Source: Acidobacteriota bacterium (GTDB lineage: Bacteria; Acidobacteriota; Terriglobia; Bryobacterales; Bryobacteraceae). Taken from it: a stretch of DNA of 34,538 bases. This document shows positions 6,666-15,181 of the stretch, in pieces (within the stretch, counting starts at the first letter, position 1; the number at the start of each line of letters is the position of its first letter). The notes below the pieces were generated by a model. It was not told the origin of the DNA. It made no database searches and saw only the letters and a list, made by a program, of their open reading frames with translations. Location: the NCBI GenBank assembly GCA_016870915.1, contig VFZY01000046.1, forward strand, positions 1 through 34,538, read 5' to 3'. Position numbers and translations under genes: made by a program.

Positions 6666-9095
6666 ATGCGGCTCCTCACCGCGATCCTCCCCACCCTCGC
6701 CCTCGCCCAGCCTCCCGCTGACCCCGCCCTCCGCGTTCTCGAAGCCAACTGCCTCTCCTGCCACGGAGCCACAGCCATGGGCGGCCTCGACCTCCGCACC
6801 CGCCAAGGCCTCCTCAAAGGCGGCGCCCGCGGACCCGCCGCTCAACCCGGCAACCCCGCCGCAAGCCTCCTCATCCAGGCTGTCCGCCGCACCGGGCCCC
6901 TCCACATGCCCCCCGGCCGCACCCCCCTGCCCGCCGCCGATATCGCCGAGCTCGAACGCTGGGTTCAGGCCGGCGTTCCCTGGCCCGCCACCCTCACCGC
7001 TGCTCCCTCCTGGTGGTCTTTCAAACGCATCCAACCGCCGCCCATCCCCGCCGCGAGCACCAACCCGATCGACGCCTTCATCCTTCAAAAGCTCAGCCAA
7101 AACGGGCTCACCCCCGCCCCTCGCGCCGATCGCCGCACGCTCATTCGCCGCGCCACGTTCAACCTCCATGGCCTGCCGCCGACTCCCGAAGAGATCGCCG
7201 CCTTTGAAAACGACACACGGCCCGACGCCTGGCCCCGCCTGATCGATCACCTGCTTGAATCTCCACGCTACGGCGAACGCTGGGGCCGCCACTGGCTGGA
7301 TGTGGTCCGATACGCCGACACCGGCGGCTTTGAAACCGATATCTACTTCCCCAACGCCTGGCGTTACCGCGACTACGTGATCCAGTCCTTCAACCAGGAC
7401 AAACCCTTCCACCGCTTCGTCCGCGAGCAGATCGCCGGCGACGAACTGTGGTCCGACAACCTCGATCTCGACGGCGGCTTCGAAGTCCCCGCCCAGAAAC
7501 GCGAGCACCTCAACGCCCGCATCGCCACCGGCGTCTACACCATCGGACCCGCCTATCACGAAGCCGCCCTCTTCGGCGGCCAGGCCCGCTACGAATGGCT
7601 CACCGACGCCGTCGACACAACCGGCGAAGCTTTCCTCGGCCTTACCCTCGGCTGCTCCCGCTGCCACGATCACAAATTCGACCCCATCACCAGCCGCGAC
7701 TACCACGCCCTCATGGCCGTCTTCGCCGCCAGCGAAGAGCGCGAAGTCCCCGTCGTCAGCCCCTTCAACATCTTCGGCTTCAAGAGCGGCTACCCCAACT
7801 GGCTCCGCGTCGAAGAGATCAAGGGCGCCATCAATCGCATCGACGGCGCCGCTCGCAAGCGCGTCGTCGACCGTGTCCGCGCCCCCTTCCCCAAGGAAGT
7901 CCTCGACGCCTACGCCATCCCCGTTGAGAAGCGATCACCCGCCCAGCGAGCCCTTGCCGCCCGCCTCGAAAAGGCCATCACCGAAGCCGGCCTTCAGGAG
8001 AACGCCGAAGGCAAAGAGGCCGACATCCCGCTGACCGCCGAAGAGAGCCAGGAACGGGAGCGCCTGATCGTCGAACTCGGCAAGGCCGCGCTCAAAGCCA
8101 ACCCCGTCCTGGCCACGGCCACGGTTTTAGGCCGGGCCGCGAGCATCCCCGATGTCCATCTGACCCACCGCGGCGACTGGCGCTCCCAGGGTCCCGTCAT
8201 CCCGCCGGCCCTTCCCGCCGTCCTTGCCGCCGGCGCCACGGTCAGCAACGAAACACGCCGCAGTTCGCTTGCGAACTGGCTTGTCGACCCGTCCCACCCC
8301 CTGACCGCGCGTGTCATCGCCAATCGCCTCTGGCAATGGCACTTCGGCGCCGGCCTGGTGGCCACCCCCAACGACTTCGGCCGCCAGGGCGCTGCACCCA
8401 CGCACCCCGAACTTCTGGACCACCTGGCGCACCGCCTGATCACCAACAACTGGAGCCTCAAGCAACTCCACCGCGAGATCCTGTTGACCGACACCTACCA
8501 GCGCGCCTCCACCCACAACGAATCCAACACGCGCATCGATGCCGGCAATCGCTTCCTGTGGCGCGCCAACCGCCAGCGCCACGACGCCGAAACCCTGCGC
8601 GACGCCATGCTCGCTTCGAGCGGCGCGATCAATTTCAAGATGGGCGGCCGCCCTGTCATCCCGCCGCTTTCGAAGGAGGAGTACTCCACTCTCTGGGCCC
8701 GCAGCCAGTGGCCCGAAGCCCTTGACCCCGCCGAGCACGGCCGCCGCAGCGTCTACCTCTACGTCAAACGCAGCTTCCCGCTCCCCATGCTCACCACCTT
8801 CGATGCGCCCGACACGGCGGCCAGTTGCGCCCGCCGCGATTCCACCACCGTTGCTCCGCAGGCTCTCACGCTCATCAACGGCGAATTCAGCGTCACCCAG
8901 GCCGACCGCTTCGCCGAGCGCGCCCGCAAGCTCAACCCTCAGGACCCCATCGCCGCCATCTGGAACCTCGCCCTGGGCCGCGCCCCCACCGCGGCCGAGC
9001 GCCAAAGCGCGCAATCCTTAGGCCCTGACCCGGAGGCCTTGACCCGCCTTTGTCTCGTGGTCTTCAACATGAACGAATTCCTCTACATCGATTAA
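6666..9095 (+). CDS. Cytochrome-like DUF1549/DUF1553 protein
   Basis: An 809-residue exported protein with a short signal peptide (MRLLTAILPTLALAQ), a planctomycete-type cytochrome motif CLSCH at 29-33 with the distal HMPPG, then DUF1549 (PIDAFILQKLSQNGL, RRATFNLHGLPPTPEE, YGERWGRHWLDVVRYADTGG), an internal LGCSRCHDHKFDPI (CxxCH at 330-334), and C-terminal DUF1553 (SSLANWLVDPSHPLTARVIANR, NDFGRQGAAPTHPELLDHLA). It is a fairly short, complete member of the family. The function is unknown; the paired CxxCH motifs suggest heme attachment in the periplasm. The DUF1501 gene follows after 6 bases, the usual partner arrangement. Codons end almost entirely in C or G. Confidence 0.9.
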   Translation: MRLLTAILPTLALAQPPADPALRVLEANCLSCHGATAMGGLDLRTRQGLLKGGARGPAAQPGNPAASLLIQAVRRTGPLHMPPGRTPLPAADIAELERWVQAGVPWPATLTAAPSWWSFKRIQPPPIPAASTNPIDAFILQKLSQNGLTPAPRADRRTLIRRATFNLHGLPPTPEEIAAFENDTRPDAWPRLIDHLLESPRYGERWGRHWLDVVRYADTGGFETDIYFPNAWRYRDYVIQSFNQDKPFHRFVREQIAGDELWSDNLDLDGGFEVPAQKREHLNARIATGVYTIGPAYHEAALFGGQARYEWLTDAVDTTGEAFLGLTLGCSRCHDHKFDPITSRDYHALMAVFAASEEREVPVVSPFNIFGFKSGYPNWLRVEEIKGAINRIDGAARKRVVDRVRAPFPKEVLDAYAIPVEKRSPAQRALAARLEKAITEAGLQENAEGKEADIPLTAEESQERERLIVELGKAALKANPVLATATVLGRAASIPDVHLTHRGDWRSQGPVIPPALPAVLAAGATVSNETRRSSLANWLVDPSHPLTARVIANRLWQWHFGAGLVATPNDFGRQGAAPTHPELLDHLAHRLITNNWSLKQLHREILLTDTYQRASTHNESNTRIDAGNRFLWRANRQRHDAETLRDAMLASSGAINFKMGGRPVIPPLSKEEYSTLWARSQWPEALDPAEHGRRSVYLYVKRSFPLPMLTTFDAPDTAASCARRDSTTVAPQALTLINGEFSVTQADRFAERARKLNPQDPIAAIWNLALGRAPTAAERQSAQSLGPDPEALTRLCLVVFNMNEFLYID

Positions 9096-9101
9096 CCGCC
9101 C

Positions 9102-10538
9102 ATGTGTGAAAAAACTCTCCTCGCCGCCACACGCCGCCAGTTCCTCTCCCAAAGCGCACTCGGTTTCGGCGCCGTCGCCGCGTCAAGCCTGCTTGGGGCT
9201 CCCGCCGCCGATCCCTTCGCCGCCAAACCCACCCATCACCCTGCCAAGGCTCGCAGCGTGATCTTCCTCTTCATGCACGGCGGCCCCAGCCACCTGGATA
9301 CCTTCGATCCCAAGCCACTCCTGAACAAGCTCGATGGCCAGCCGGTTCCGCCCAGCTTCGGCAAGGCCGACTTCCAGTTCACGAAGGTGGATAAGGTGCC
9401 TCTGATGGCCTCCCCGCGCGTCTTCAAACCCCGCGGCCGGTCCGGCATCCCAATCTCTGATCTTTTTGAACACACTGCCGCCCACGCGGACGATCTTGCC
9501 GTCATCCGTTCCTGTCACCACGACGGCTTCACGCACGTTACCGGTCAAACCTGGATGAACACAGGCTGGGGCCGCATCGGCCGCCCCAGCATCGGTTCCT
9601 GGCTGGTCTACGGCCTGGGCAGCGAAAGCAGCAATCTGCCCGCCTATGTGGTGATGCTCGATGGCGCCATCAAGGCCGGAGCCCCCGCTTATGGCGCCGG
9701 CTTCCTCCCCGCCATGTACCAAGGCACGGTCCTCCGCTCCTCCGGCCCGCCCATTCTCAACGTCAACCGCCCGCCGTCGATCAGCGCGCCGCAGCAGGAA
9801 CGCATGTTCAACCTGCTTCGCGATCTTAACCGCGATCACCTCCAGGCCCGCCCCGGTGACTCCACGCTTGACGCCCGCATCGCCTCCTACGAACTCGCCT
9901 TCAACATGCAGATGTCGGTGCCTGAAGTGTCCGATCTTACCCGTGAGACCGCCGCCACCCGCAAACTCTACGGAATCGACGAGCCCCGCACCGCCTCATT
10001 CGGAGCCCAGTGCCTCATGGCCCGCCGCCTGGTGGAACGCGGCGTCCGCTTCGTGCAACTCTACTCCGGCGGGAAGCGCGGCGCCGAGGTGGGCTGGGAC
10101 GGCCACAACGAATGCGACCAGAACCACCAGTTCATGGCCAGCCAGGTGGACCGCCCCATCGCGGGCCTTCTCGCTGACCTGAAGTCACGCGGACTCCTCG
10201 ACTCCACTCTGATCCTGTGGGGCGGCGACTTCGGCCGCACCCCATTCACCGATGGCGCCGAATCCGGCGGCGGCAACCGCAATGGCCGCGATCACAACCC
10301 CTACGGCTTCACCGTCTGGCTGGCGGGCGGAGGCATCCAGGGTGGGAAGACCATCGGAGAGACCGACGAAATCGGCCTTCGCGCCGCCGTCGACCGGGTC
10401 TCCATGCATGACCTTCATGCCACCATGCTCAGCCTTCTTGGCCTCGATCACACCCGCCTGACGTACTTTTTTCAGGGCCGCGATTTCCGTCTTACCGACG
10501 TCGGCGGGGACAACAACCTTTACCGCCGGCTCACCTGA
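9102..10538 (+). CDS. DUF1501 domain protein, Tat-exported
   Basis: A 478-residue DUF1501 protein, a family placed in the alkaline phosphatase/sulfatase-like superfamily. A twin-arginine signal (TRRQFLSQSALGFGA) points to Tat export. Family signatures are FLFMHGGPSHLDTFDPKP, VIRSCHHDG, GRPSIGSWLVYGLGSE, GWDGHNECDQNHQ, ILWGGDFGRTPF and NGRDHNPYGF, with Asp/His residues placed as in metal-dependent hydrolases of that fold. The substrate is unknown. It starts 6 bases after the DUF1549/DUF1553 stop and the two are almost certainly one operon. DUF1501 with DUF1549/1553 mirrors DUF1552 with DUF1592 on the other strand of this window. Confidence 0.9.
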   Translation: MCEKTLLAATRRQFLSQSALGFGAVAASSLLGAPAADPFAAKPTHHPAKARSVIFLFMHGGPSHLDTFDPKPLLNKLDGQPVPPSFGKADFQFTKVDKVPLMASPRVFKPRGRSGIPISDLFEHTAAHADDLAVIRSCHHDGFTHVTGQTWMNTGWGRIGRPSIGSWLVYGLGSESSNLPAYVVMLDGAIKAGAPAYGAGFLPAMYQGTVLRSSGPPILNVNRPPSISAPQQERMFNLLRDLNRDHLQARPGDSTLDARIASYELAFNMQMSVPEVSDLTRETAATRKLYGIDEPRTASFGAQCLMARRLVERGVRFVQLYSGGKRGAEVGWDGHNECDQNHQFMASQVDRPIAGLLADLKSRGLLDSTLILWGGDFGRTPFTDGAESGGGNRNGRDHNPYGFTVWLAGGGIQGGKTIGETDEIGLRAAVDRVSMHDLHATMLSLLGLDHTRLTYFFQGRDFRLTDVGGDNNLYRRLT

Positions 10539-10589
10539 GCATCGACGGACCGCTGTGGCACGAATCCTTACCAGGAAGAAGCATTACAG

Positions 10590-10619
10590 TTGCGGAACCG
10601 TGAGCTTCCCGCCGATACT
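10590..10619 (+). promoter_or_regulatory. Candidate sigma70-type promoter of the OmpA-family gene
   Basis: TTGCGG at 10590-10595 and GATACT at 10614-10619 are spaced by 18 bases and sit just before the AGGGAG ribosome-binding site of the gene at 10629. Both boxes are partial matches, and the predicted leader would be very short. This is the most promoter-like stretch in the 90 bases between DUF1501 and the OmpA gene. Confidence 0.3.
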
Positions 10620-10628
10620 AAGGGAGAA

Positions 10629-11417
10629 ATGCGGCTCCTACTTGCTTTTCTTGCCTCCTCGATCGCTTTCCTCCACGCCCAGGACGCGGAGGGCTGCAAG
10701 GACCCTGAATTCCTGAAACGAATGCCGGGGTACACCCTTATTGAATGCGAGAACAAGGAGTTCGAAGCACTCGAACTGCTGATGCCTGGCGAGACGTCGC
10801 AGCGCATCGAAGGTCAGTGGGCGCGGGTGATGTACCAGACCGACAAGACCGGCGGGTCCGGGTTGCAGATCCGGCGCAACATCGAAAATGCCTTGCGCAT
10901 GGCGAAGTGGACCATCGTCTTTTCGCTCAACAACGACCTGACGGCCCGCAGCGGCCCGCGTTGGGTCCGGGTGCTGGCAGGCGGCGACGGGGATGCCTAC
11001 CAGGTCTGGACGGTGCTTGATAAGCCCATGGAACAGGTGGTGACCGCGTCGACGCTGAGCGAGAAACTGGAGGCCGACGGCCGCATCCCCATCTGGGGCA
11101 TTCAGTTCGACACGGGGAAGGCGGTTCTGAAGCCGGAATCGACGAAGGTTCTGGAGGAGGTGCTGGCGCTGCTCCAGTCCTCAGCCGGGTTGAAGCTGAT
11201 CGTGGAAGGGCACACCGACAATGTGGGGCAGCCCGCGGCGAACCTGACGCTATCCCAGCAGCGAGCCGATGCGGTTGTCGCGTGGCTTGTGGGAAAAGGT
11301 GTGGCCAAAGACAGACTCACTGGCCGGGGCTTCGGCCAGACGCGGCCGCTCGACGACAACTCGCTTGAAGAGGGGCGTGCGAAGAACCGGCGTGTGGAGT
11401 TGGCGAAGGCCCCCTGA
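10629..11417 (+). CDS. OmpA-family outer-membrane/periplasmic protein
   Basis: A 262-residue exported protein whose last hundred residues form an OmpA C-terminal peptidoglycan-binding domain: IQFDTGKAVLKPES, VEGHTDNVG, LSQQRADAVVAWLVGKGV, LTGRGFGQTRP and a final AKNRRVELAK. The N-terminal region (about 20-150) has two Cys residues and is not a beta-barrel; I do not recognise it. The start ATG at 10629 is chosen over the in-frame upstream start at 10590 because it gives a clean signal peptide (RLLLAFLASSIAFLHA) and has AGGGAG just upstream. It probably tethers the outer membrane to peptidoglycan. It stands alone between DUF1501 and the convergent RNase gene. Confidence 0.85.
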   Translation: MRLLLAFLASSIAFLHAQDAEGCKDPEFLKRMPGYTLIECENKEFEALELLMPGETSQRIEGQWARVMYQTDKTGGSGLQIRRNIENALRMAKWTIVFSLNNDLTARSGPRWVRVLAGGDGDAYQVWTVLDKPMEQVVTASTLSEKLEADGRIPIWGIQFDTGKAVLKPESTKVLEEVLALLQSSAGLKLIVEGHTDNVGQPAANLTLSQQRADAVVAWLVGKGVAKDRLTGRGFGQTRPLDDNSLEEGRAKNRRVELAKAP

Positions 11418-11461
11418 CGGGGTGATTGGGACGCCATAGGGAATCGGTTGCCGGGCCACCA

Positions 11462-11478
11462 GCTTTCACAAAGCCTTT
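11462..11478. terminator. Small hairpin with trailing T's between convergent genes
   Basis: GCTTT (11462-11466) pairs with AAAGC (11470-11474) around a three-base loop, followed by C and TTT. It lies in the 154-base gap between the OmpA-family gene and the convergent RNase gene, which holds nothing else I can name. The stem is short, so termination is only possible, not clear. Confidence 0.25.
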
Positions 11479-11571
11479 ACGCCCCACACCCTTCAGACTG
11501 AATCGGCTTCGTTTCGCAACGCCCCCCGGACCACCCATGGGAGCCCCGTCAAGTGACCCTCGATGCGGCTC

Positions 11572-12987
11572 TCAACTCAACTCGAACCGCTCTCCACGCT
11601 CCGGCGCCACTACCGGTACGCCATAGGTCTCTTCAATCAACCGGCCCAACACCTCCTGCTGCCGCGGTTCGCCATGCACCAGGAACACACACTTCAACCC
11701 TCGTGCCACCGGCTCCATCCATGCCACCAGTTCGGCTTGATCGGCGTGGCCTGAAAGCTCGTTCAGCCGTACCACCTCGGCGCGCAGACGCATCGGCTCG
11801 CCGAAGATCGGCACCTCGGCGTGCCGCTCCACAATCTTTCGCCCCAGCGTGTTCTCCGCCTGGTATCCGGTAATCAGCACGGTATTCCGCGAATCCTCAA
11901 TCGAATTCCGCAGGTGGTGGATCACGCGCCCCGCTTCGCACATCCCGGATGCCGACAGAATCAACATCGGCCCGCGCAGATCGTTCAACGCCTTCGATTC
12001 GGCCGCTTCCCGCACATACCGCATACGCGAAAAGCCGAACGGATCCTTGCCGTCGTTCAGAAACTCGCGCGTCTCGGCGTCGTAGCACTCGGTGTGCTTC
12101 CGGAAGACTTCCGTGACGTTCACCGCCAGCGGGCTGTCCACGAAGATGGGTATGTTCGGAATCTCCTTCTCCAGCATCAACTCATGCAGCATCAGGACAA
12201 GTTGCTGCGTGCGGCCCACCGCGAACGCCGGGGCCACAATCCGCCCGCCGCGCGCCGCCGTGCGCCGAACCGTGTCCGCCAGTTTATTCTTGGCCAGGTC
12301 CATCGGCTCGTGCAGCCGGTCGCCGTACGTCGATTCCAGAATCAGGTAATCCACCGGCGGCAGTGTCTGTGGATCGCGGATAATCGGCAGGTTCTTGCGC
12401 CCCACATCGCCCGAAAACCCCAGCCGGATTGTGCGCCCGCCACTTTCCGCCTCAACCACCATCGCCGTCGACCCCAGCATGTGGCCGGCCTCCACCGTGC
12501 TGTACCGCACGCCGGGCGCCACCTCAACCCCCTGGCCCACATCCACCCCTCGGAACCGTGCCAGAATCGCCTCGGCATCCTCGGTGGTGTACAACGGCTC
12601 CGTGGTCTCCTCACCGTCTTCCCCCAGCAACGCACGGCGCCTCCGCCGGCGCTTGTTCACAAACAGAGCATCCTTCTCCTGCAGGAAAGCCGAGTCCCGA
12701 AGCATCGCGCCGCACAGGTCCACGGTGGCCGGCGAAGTGTGCACCAGGCCCTCATAACCGTGCCGTGCCAGAGAGGGCAAATTGCCGCTATGGTCGATGT
12801 GCGCGTGCGAAAGCAGCACGGCATCCACATCCGCGGCCCGCACCGGCAGATCGCGGTTTCGCTCGAACGCCTCCCGGCGCCGGCCCTGATACAACCCGCA
12901 GTCCAGCAGCAGGCGATGTCCATTCGCCTCCACCTCATGCATCGATCCCGTCACCGTGCGCGCCGCGCCCCAGAACGTCAGCTTCAT
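11572..12987 (-). CDS. Metallo-beta-lactamase/beta-CASP family ribonuclease
   Basis: A 471-residue protein of the beta-CASP RNA-processing family (CPSF/YSH1-like, COG1236), predicted to cut RNA with two zinc ions. It starts MKLTFWGAARTVTGSMHEVE and has HAHIDH at 61-66 for metal binding. Later metal-ligand positions appear in EAGHMLGS and GFSGDVG. The beta-CASP part has LILESTYGDR, PAFAVGRTQQL, SASGMCEAG and LSGHADQ, and VFLVHGEP near the end. An unusual basic-acidic insertion (NKRRRRRRALLGEDGEE, about 110-127) follows the first motif set. It ends convergently with the OmpA-family gene and is divergent from the peptidase gene (51 bases). No recognisable partner is encoded nearby. Confidence 0.9.
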   Translation of the reverse strand: MKLTFWGAARTVTGSMHEVEANGHRLLLDCGLYQGRRREAFERNRDLPVRAADVDAVLLSHAHIDHSGNLPSLARHGYEGLVHTSPATVDLCGAMLRDSAFLQEKDALFVNKRRRRRRALLGEDGEETTEPLYTTEDAEAILARFRGVDVGQGVEVAPGVRYSTVEAGHMLGSTAMVVEAESGGRTIRLGFSGDVGRKNLPIIRDPQTLPPVDYLILESTYGDRLHEPMDLAKNKLADTVRRTAARGGRIVAPAFAVGRTQQLVLMLHELMLEKEIPNIPIFVDSPLAVNVTEVFRKHTECYDAETREFLNDGKDPFGFSRMRYVREAAESKALNDLRGPMLILSASGMCEAGRVIHHLRNSIEDSRNTVLITGYQAENTLGRKIVERHAEVPIFGEPMRLRAEVVRLNELSGHADQAELVAWMEPVARGLKCVFLVHGEPRQQEVLGRLIEETYGVPVVAPERGERFELS

Positions 12988-13026
12988 ACTTCCCGATCAT
13001 CGCACACCGTCCGGCGCCGGCACCGC

Positions 13027-13041
13027 TACAATCGGAAGGTG
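13027..13041 (+). promoter_or_regulatory. Possible -10 box giving a leaderless mRNA for the peptidase gene
   Basis: TACAAT at 13027-13032 is a five-of-six match to a bacterial -10 box. The GTG start of the next gene is only seven bases downstream, about where transcription would begin. GGAAG touches the start codon directly, too close to act as a normal ribosome-binding site. Together this suggests a leaderless or near-leaderless transcript. No good -35 box was seen. Confidence 0.35.
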
Positions 13042-15177
13042 AATCCCGCCAAGCCGGCCGTCCTCCTCGCGCTCGCACTCGCCGCTCACGCCAAGAAGCC
13101 TGTCACGCTCGACGATATCGCCGCCGCGACGCCCGCGCCCCGCCCCATCTGGTCACCGGCCGGCCGCTACTTTGCCTGGCAGCAGGATCAGGCCGTCCAC
13201 CTCTACGACGCCTCCAATCGCAAGTCGCGCGAGATCCTGAAGACCGCCCCCCTCGCCGCCGCCGCCCGGAAGCCTCCGGAGCCGGAAGCCTTCGATTGGG
13301 AGAACCGCCGTGTCAGCGAAGAGCGTCTGCAATGGTTCCCTTCCGGCCGCGAACTCCTCCTGTCCCTCTCCGGCGACCTCTTCTCCATCGACATCGACAA
13401 GGGCAAGTGGACCCAACTGACCACCACCCCAACCGCCGAGCGCGATCCCAAACTCTCCCCCGACGGCCGCCGCATCTCCTTCCGTCTCGACTACGACCTC
13501 TACGTTCTCGATATCGCCACCCGAGCCGTCAACCGCCTCACGCGCGATGGCTCACCCACCCTTCGCAACGCCGAGCTCGATTGGGTCTATCCCGAAGAAC
13601 TGAACCTTGGAACGGCACACTGGTGGTCGCCCCAATCCAGCCACATCGCCTTTCTGCAATTCGATACCAGCCGCCTCGGCATCTACCACCACACCGACCT
13701 CCTCAAACTCAATCCCGTCCACGAGCCGCAGCGCTATCCCAAGGCCGGCAGTCCCAATCCCGACGTACGCCTGGGCGTCATCTCGCTTGAAACCGGCCGC
13801 ACCCGGTGGATGGATCTCGGCGAAACCCGCGACGCCCTCATCGCCCGCGTCCACTGGAACCCCAACGGCCGTGCTCTCTCCGTGCAGCGGCTCAACCGCA
13901 TCCAGAACCGCCAGGACCTTCTTGCCGCCGACATCGAGACCGGCGCCGCCCGCCCCACGCTGCGTGAGACGGACCCCTATTGGATCAACGTCAAGGACGA
14001 ATTCCGCCATCTCCCGACGCGCAAGCAGTTCCTCTGGGCGAGCGAAAAGGACGGCTACCGCCACCTCTATCTGCACACGGAAACCGGCGAACCGATCCGC
14101 CAACTCACCGCCGGCGACTGGGAAGTCACCGATCTCGCCTGCGTCAACGAATCGGCCGGCCGCGTCGTCTACACCTCCACGGCCGTCAACCCCACCGAAC
14201 GCCACCTCTACTCCGTCAGCCTGGACGGCGGTCCCGCCACCCAACTCACACGCGACGCCGGCACTCACACCATCTCCATGAGCCCCGTCTGCGACTACTA
14301 CGTGGACTCCTTCTCCAGCCTTTCCACACCCACGCGCCGCACCCTGCATCGCGCCGATGGCTCGGAAACCGCCGTCCTCGCCGCCTCCGATCGCAAGCCC
14401 CTTGATGACTTCGAAATCCTTCCCACCGAAATTCTCACCTACAAAGCTCCCGACGCCGCCACGCTCTACGCCCGCCTCATCAAGCCCCCCAACTTCGACC
14501 CCACGAAGAAGTACCCCGCCATTGTCATGGTCTACGGCGGACCCCACGCCCAAACGGTGCGCGACGCCTGGGCCGGCCTGACCTGGGATCAGGCTCTCGC
14601 CCACCGCGGCTTCGTCATCTGGCAGACCGACAACCGCGGTTCGGCCGGGCGCGGCCATCTCTGGGAAGCGAAGCTCCATCGCCGCCTCGGCCGTCAGGAA
14701 CTGGAAGACCAGAAGGCGGGCCTGAATCACCTTCTGTCGCTTGGTTTCGTCGACCCGGCCCGCGTGGGAATCTATGGCTGGAGCTACGGCGGCTTCATGA
14801 CCCTCTACGCGCTGCTCAACGCCCCGGACACGTTCGCCGCCGGCATCTCCGGAGCCCCGGTCACGGACTGGCGCCACTACGACACCATCTACACCGAACG
14901 CTACCTGGGCCTACCGCAAGACAACGAACAGGGCTACGCCGCAAGTTCCGCCATAACCTACGCCCCCAAGCTCAAGGGCAAGCTCCTGCTCATCCACAAC
15001 ACCGATGACGACAACGTCCTCTTCCAGAACACTCTGCAGATGATGGACGCTTTCCAGAAGGCCGGCCATCCCTTTGAGCTCATGCTCTACGCCCAGAAGT
15101 CCCACGGCGTCATCGGCGTGGCGCGCAGGCATCTCAACAGGACCATGACCGCTTTCTTTGAGCGGCATCTCAAATAG
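13039..15177 (+). CDS. Dipeptidyl peptidase IV-like serine peptidase (S9B), secreted
   Basis: A 712-residue S9 family peptidase that removes N-terminal dipeptides, usually after proline. The N-terminal part is a beta-propeller (SPDGRRISF, NAELDWVYPEELNLGT containing the paired Glu motif, TAHWWSP). The C-terminal alpha/beta hydrolase domain has GWSYGG with the nucleophile Ser582, the acid in TDDDNV (about Asp657), and His689 in KSHGV. The signal peptide starts from GTG 13039 (VNPAKPAVLLALALAAHA). The frame stays open upstream to 11821, but that stretch is antisense to the RNase gene, lacks codon bias, and is not part of the protein. The ketoacyl synthase gene starts four bases after the stop. 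Confidence 0.88.
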   Translation: MNPAKPAVLLALALAAHAKKPVTLDDIAAATPAPRPIWSPAGRYFAWQQDQAVHLYDASNRKSREILKTAPLAAAARKPPEPEAFDWENRRVSEERLQWFPSGRELLLSLSGDLFSIDIDKGKWTQLTTTPTAERDPKLSPDGRRISFRLDYDLYVLDIATRAVNRLTRDGSPTLRNAELDWVYPEELNLGTAHWWSPQSSHIAFLQFDTSRLGIYHHTDLLKLNPVHEPQRYPKAGSPNPDVRLGVISLETGRTRWMDLGETRDALIARVHWNPNGRALSVQRLNRIQNRQDLLAADIETGAARPTLRETDPYWINVKDEFRHLPTRKQFLWASEKDGYRHLYLHTETGEPIRQLTAGDWEVTDLACVNESAGRVVYTSTAVNPTERHLYSVSLDGGPATQLTRDAGTHTISMSPVCDYYVDSFSSLSTPTRRTLHRADGSETAVLAASDRKPLDDFEILPTEILTYKAPDAATLYARLIKPPNFDPTKKYPAIVMVYGGPHAQTVRDAWAGLTWDQALAHRGFVIWQTDNRGSAGRGHLWEAKLHRRLGRQELEDQKAGLNHLLSLGFVDPARVGIYGWSYGGFMTLYALLNAPDTFAAGISGAPVTDWRHYDTIYTERYLGLPQDNEQGYAASSAITYAPKLKGKLLLIHNTDDDNVLFQNTLQMMDAFQKAGHPFELMLYAQKSHGVIGVARRHLNRTMTAFFERHLK

Positions 15178-15181
15178 CCCC

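Noticed and set aside
11411-11422. CCCC-TGAC-GGGG hairpin at the OmpA-family stop codon as a terminator
   Set aside because: The stem is four pairs with no following T-run, and it could easily arise by chance in GC-rich DNA.
11821-13038. Open frame extending the dipeptidyl peptidase by about 400 residues upstream
   Set aside because: It is entirely antisense to the RNase gene, shows Arg/His/Pro-rich shadow composition, and has no homology pattern. The signal peptide begins at GTG 13039.
13552-14877. 441-residue open frame antisense to the peptidase gene, and a similar 361-residue frame at 6621-7706
   Set aside because: Long open frames on the opposite strand are expected in high-GC genes. 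Gly/Val/Ala-rich content without motifs marks them as shadows.
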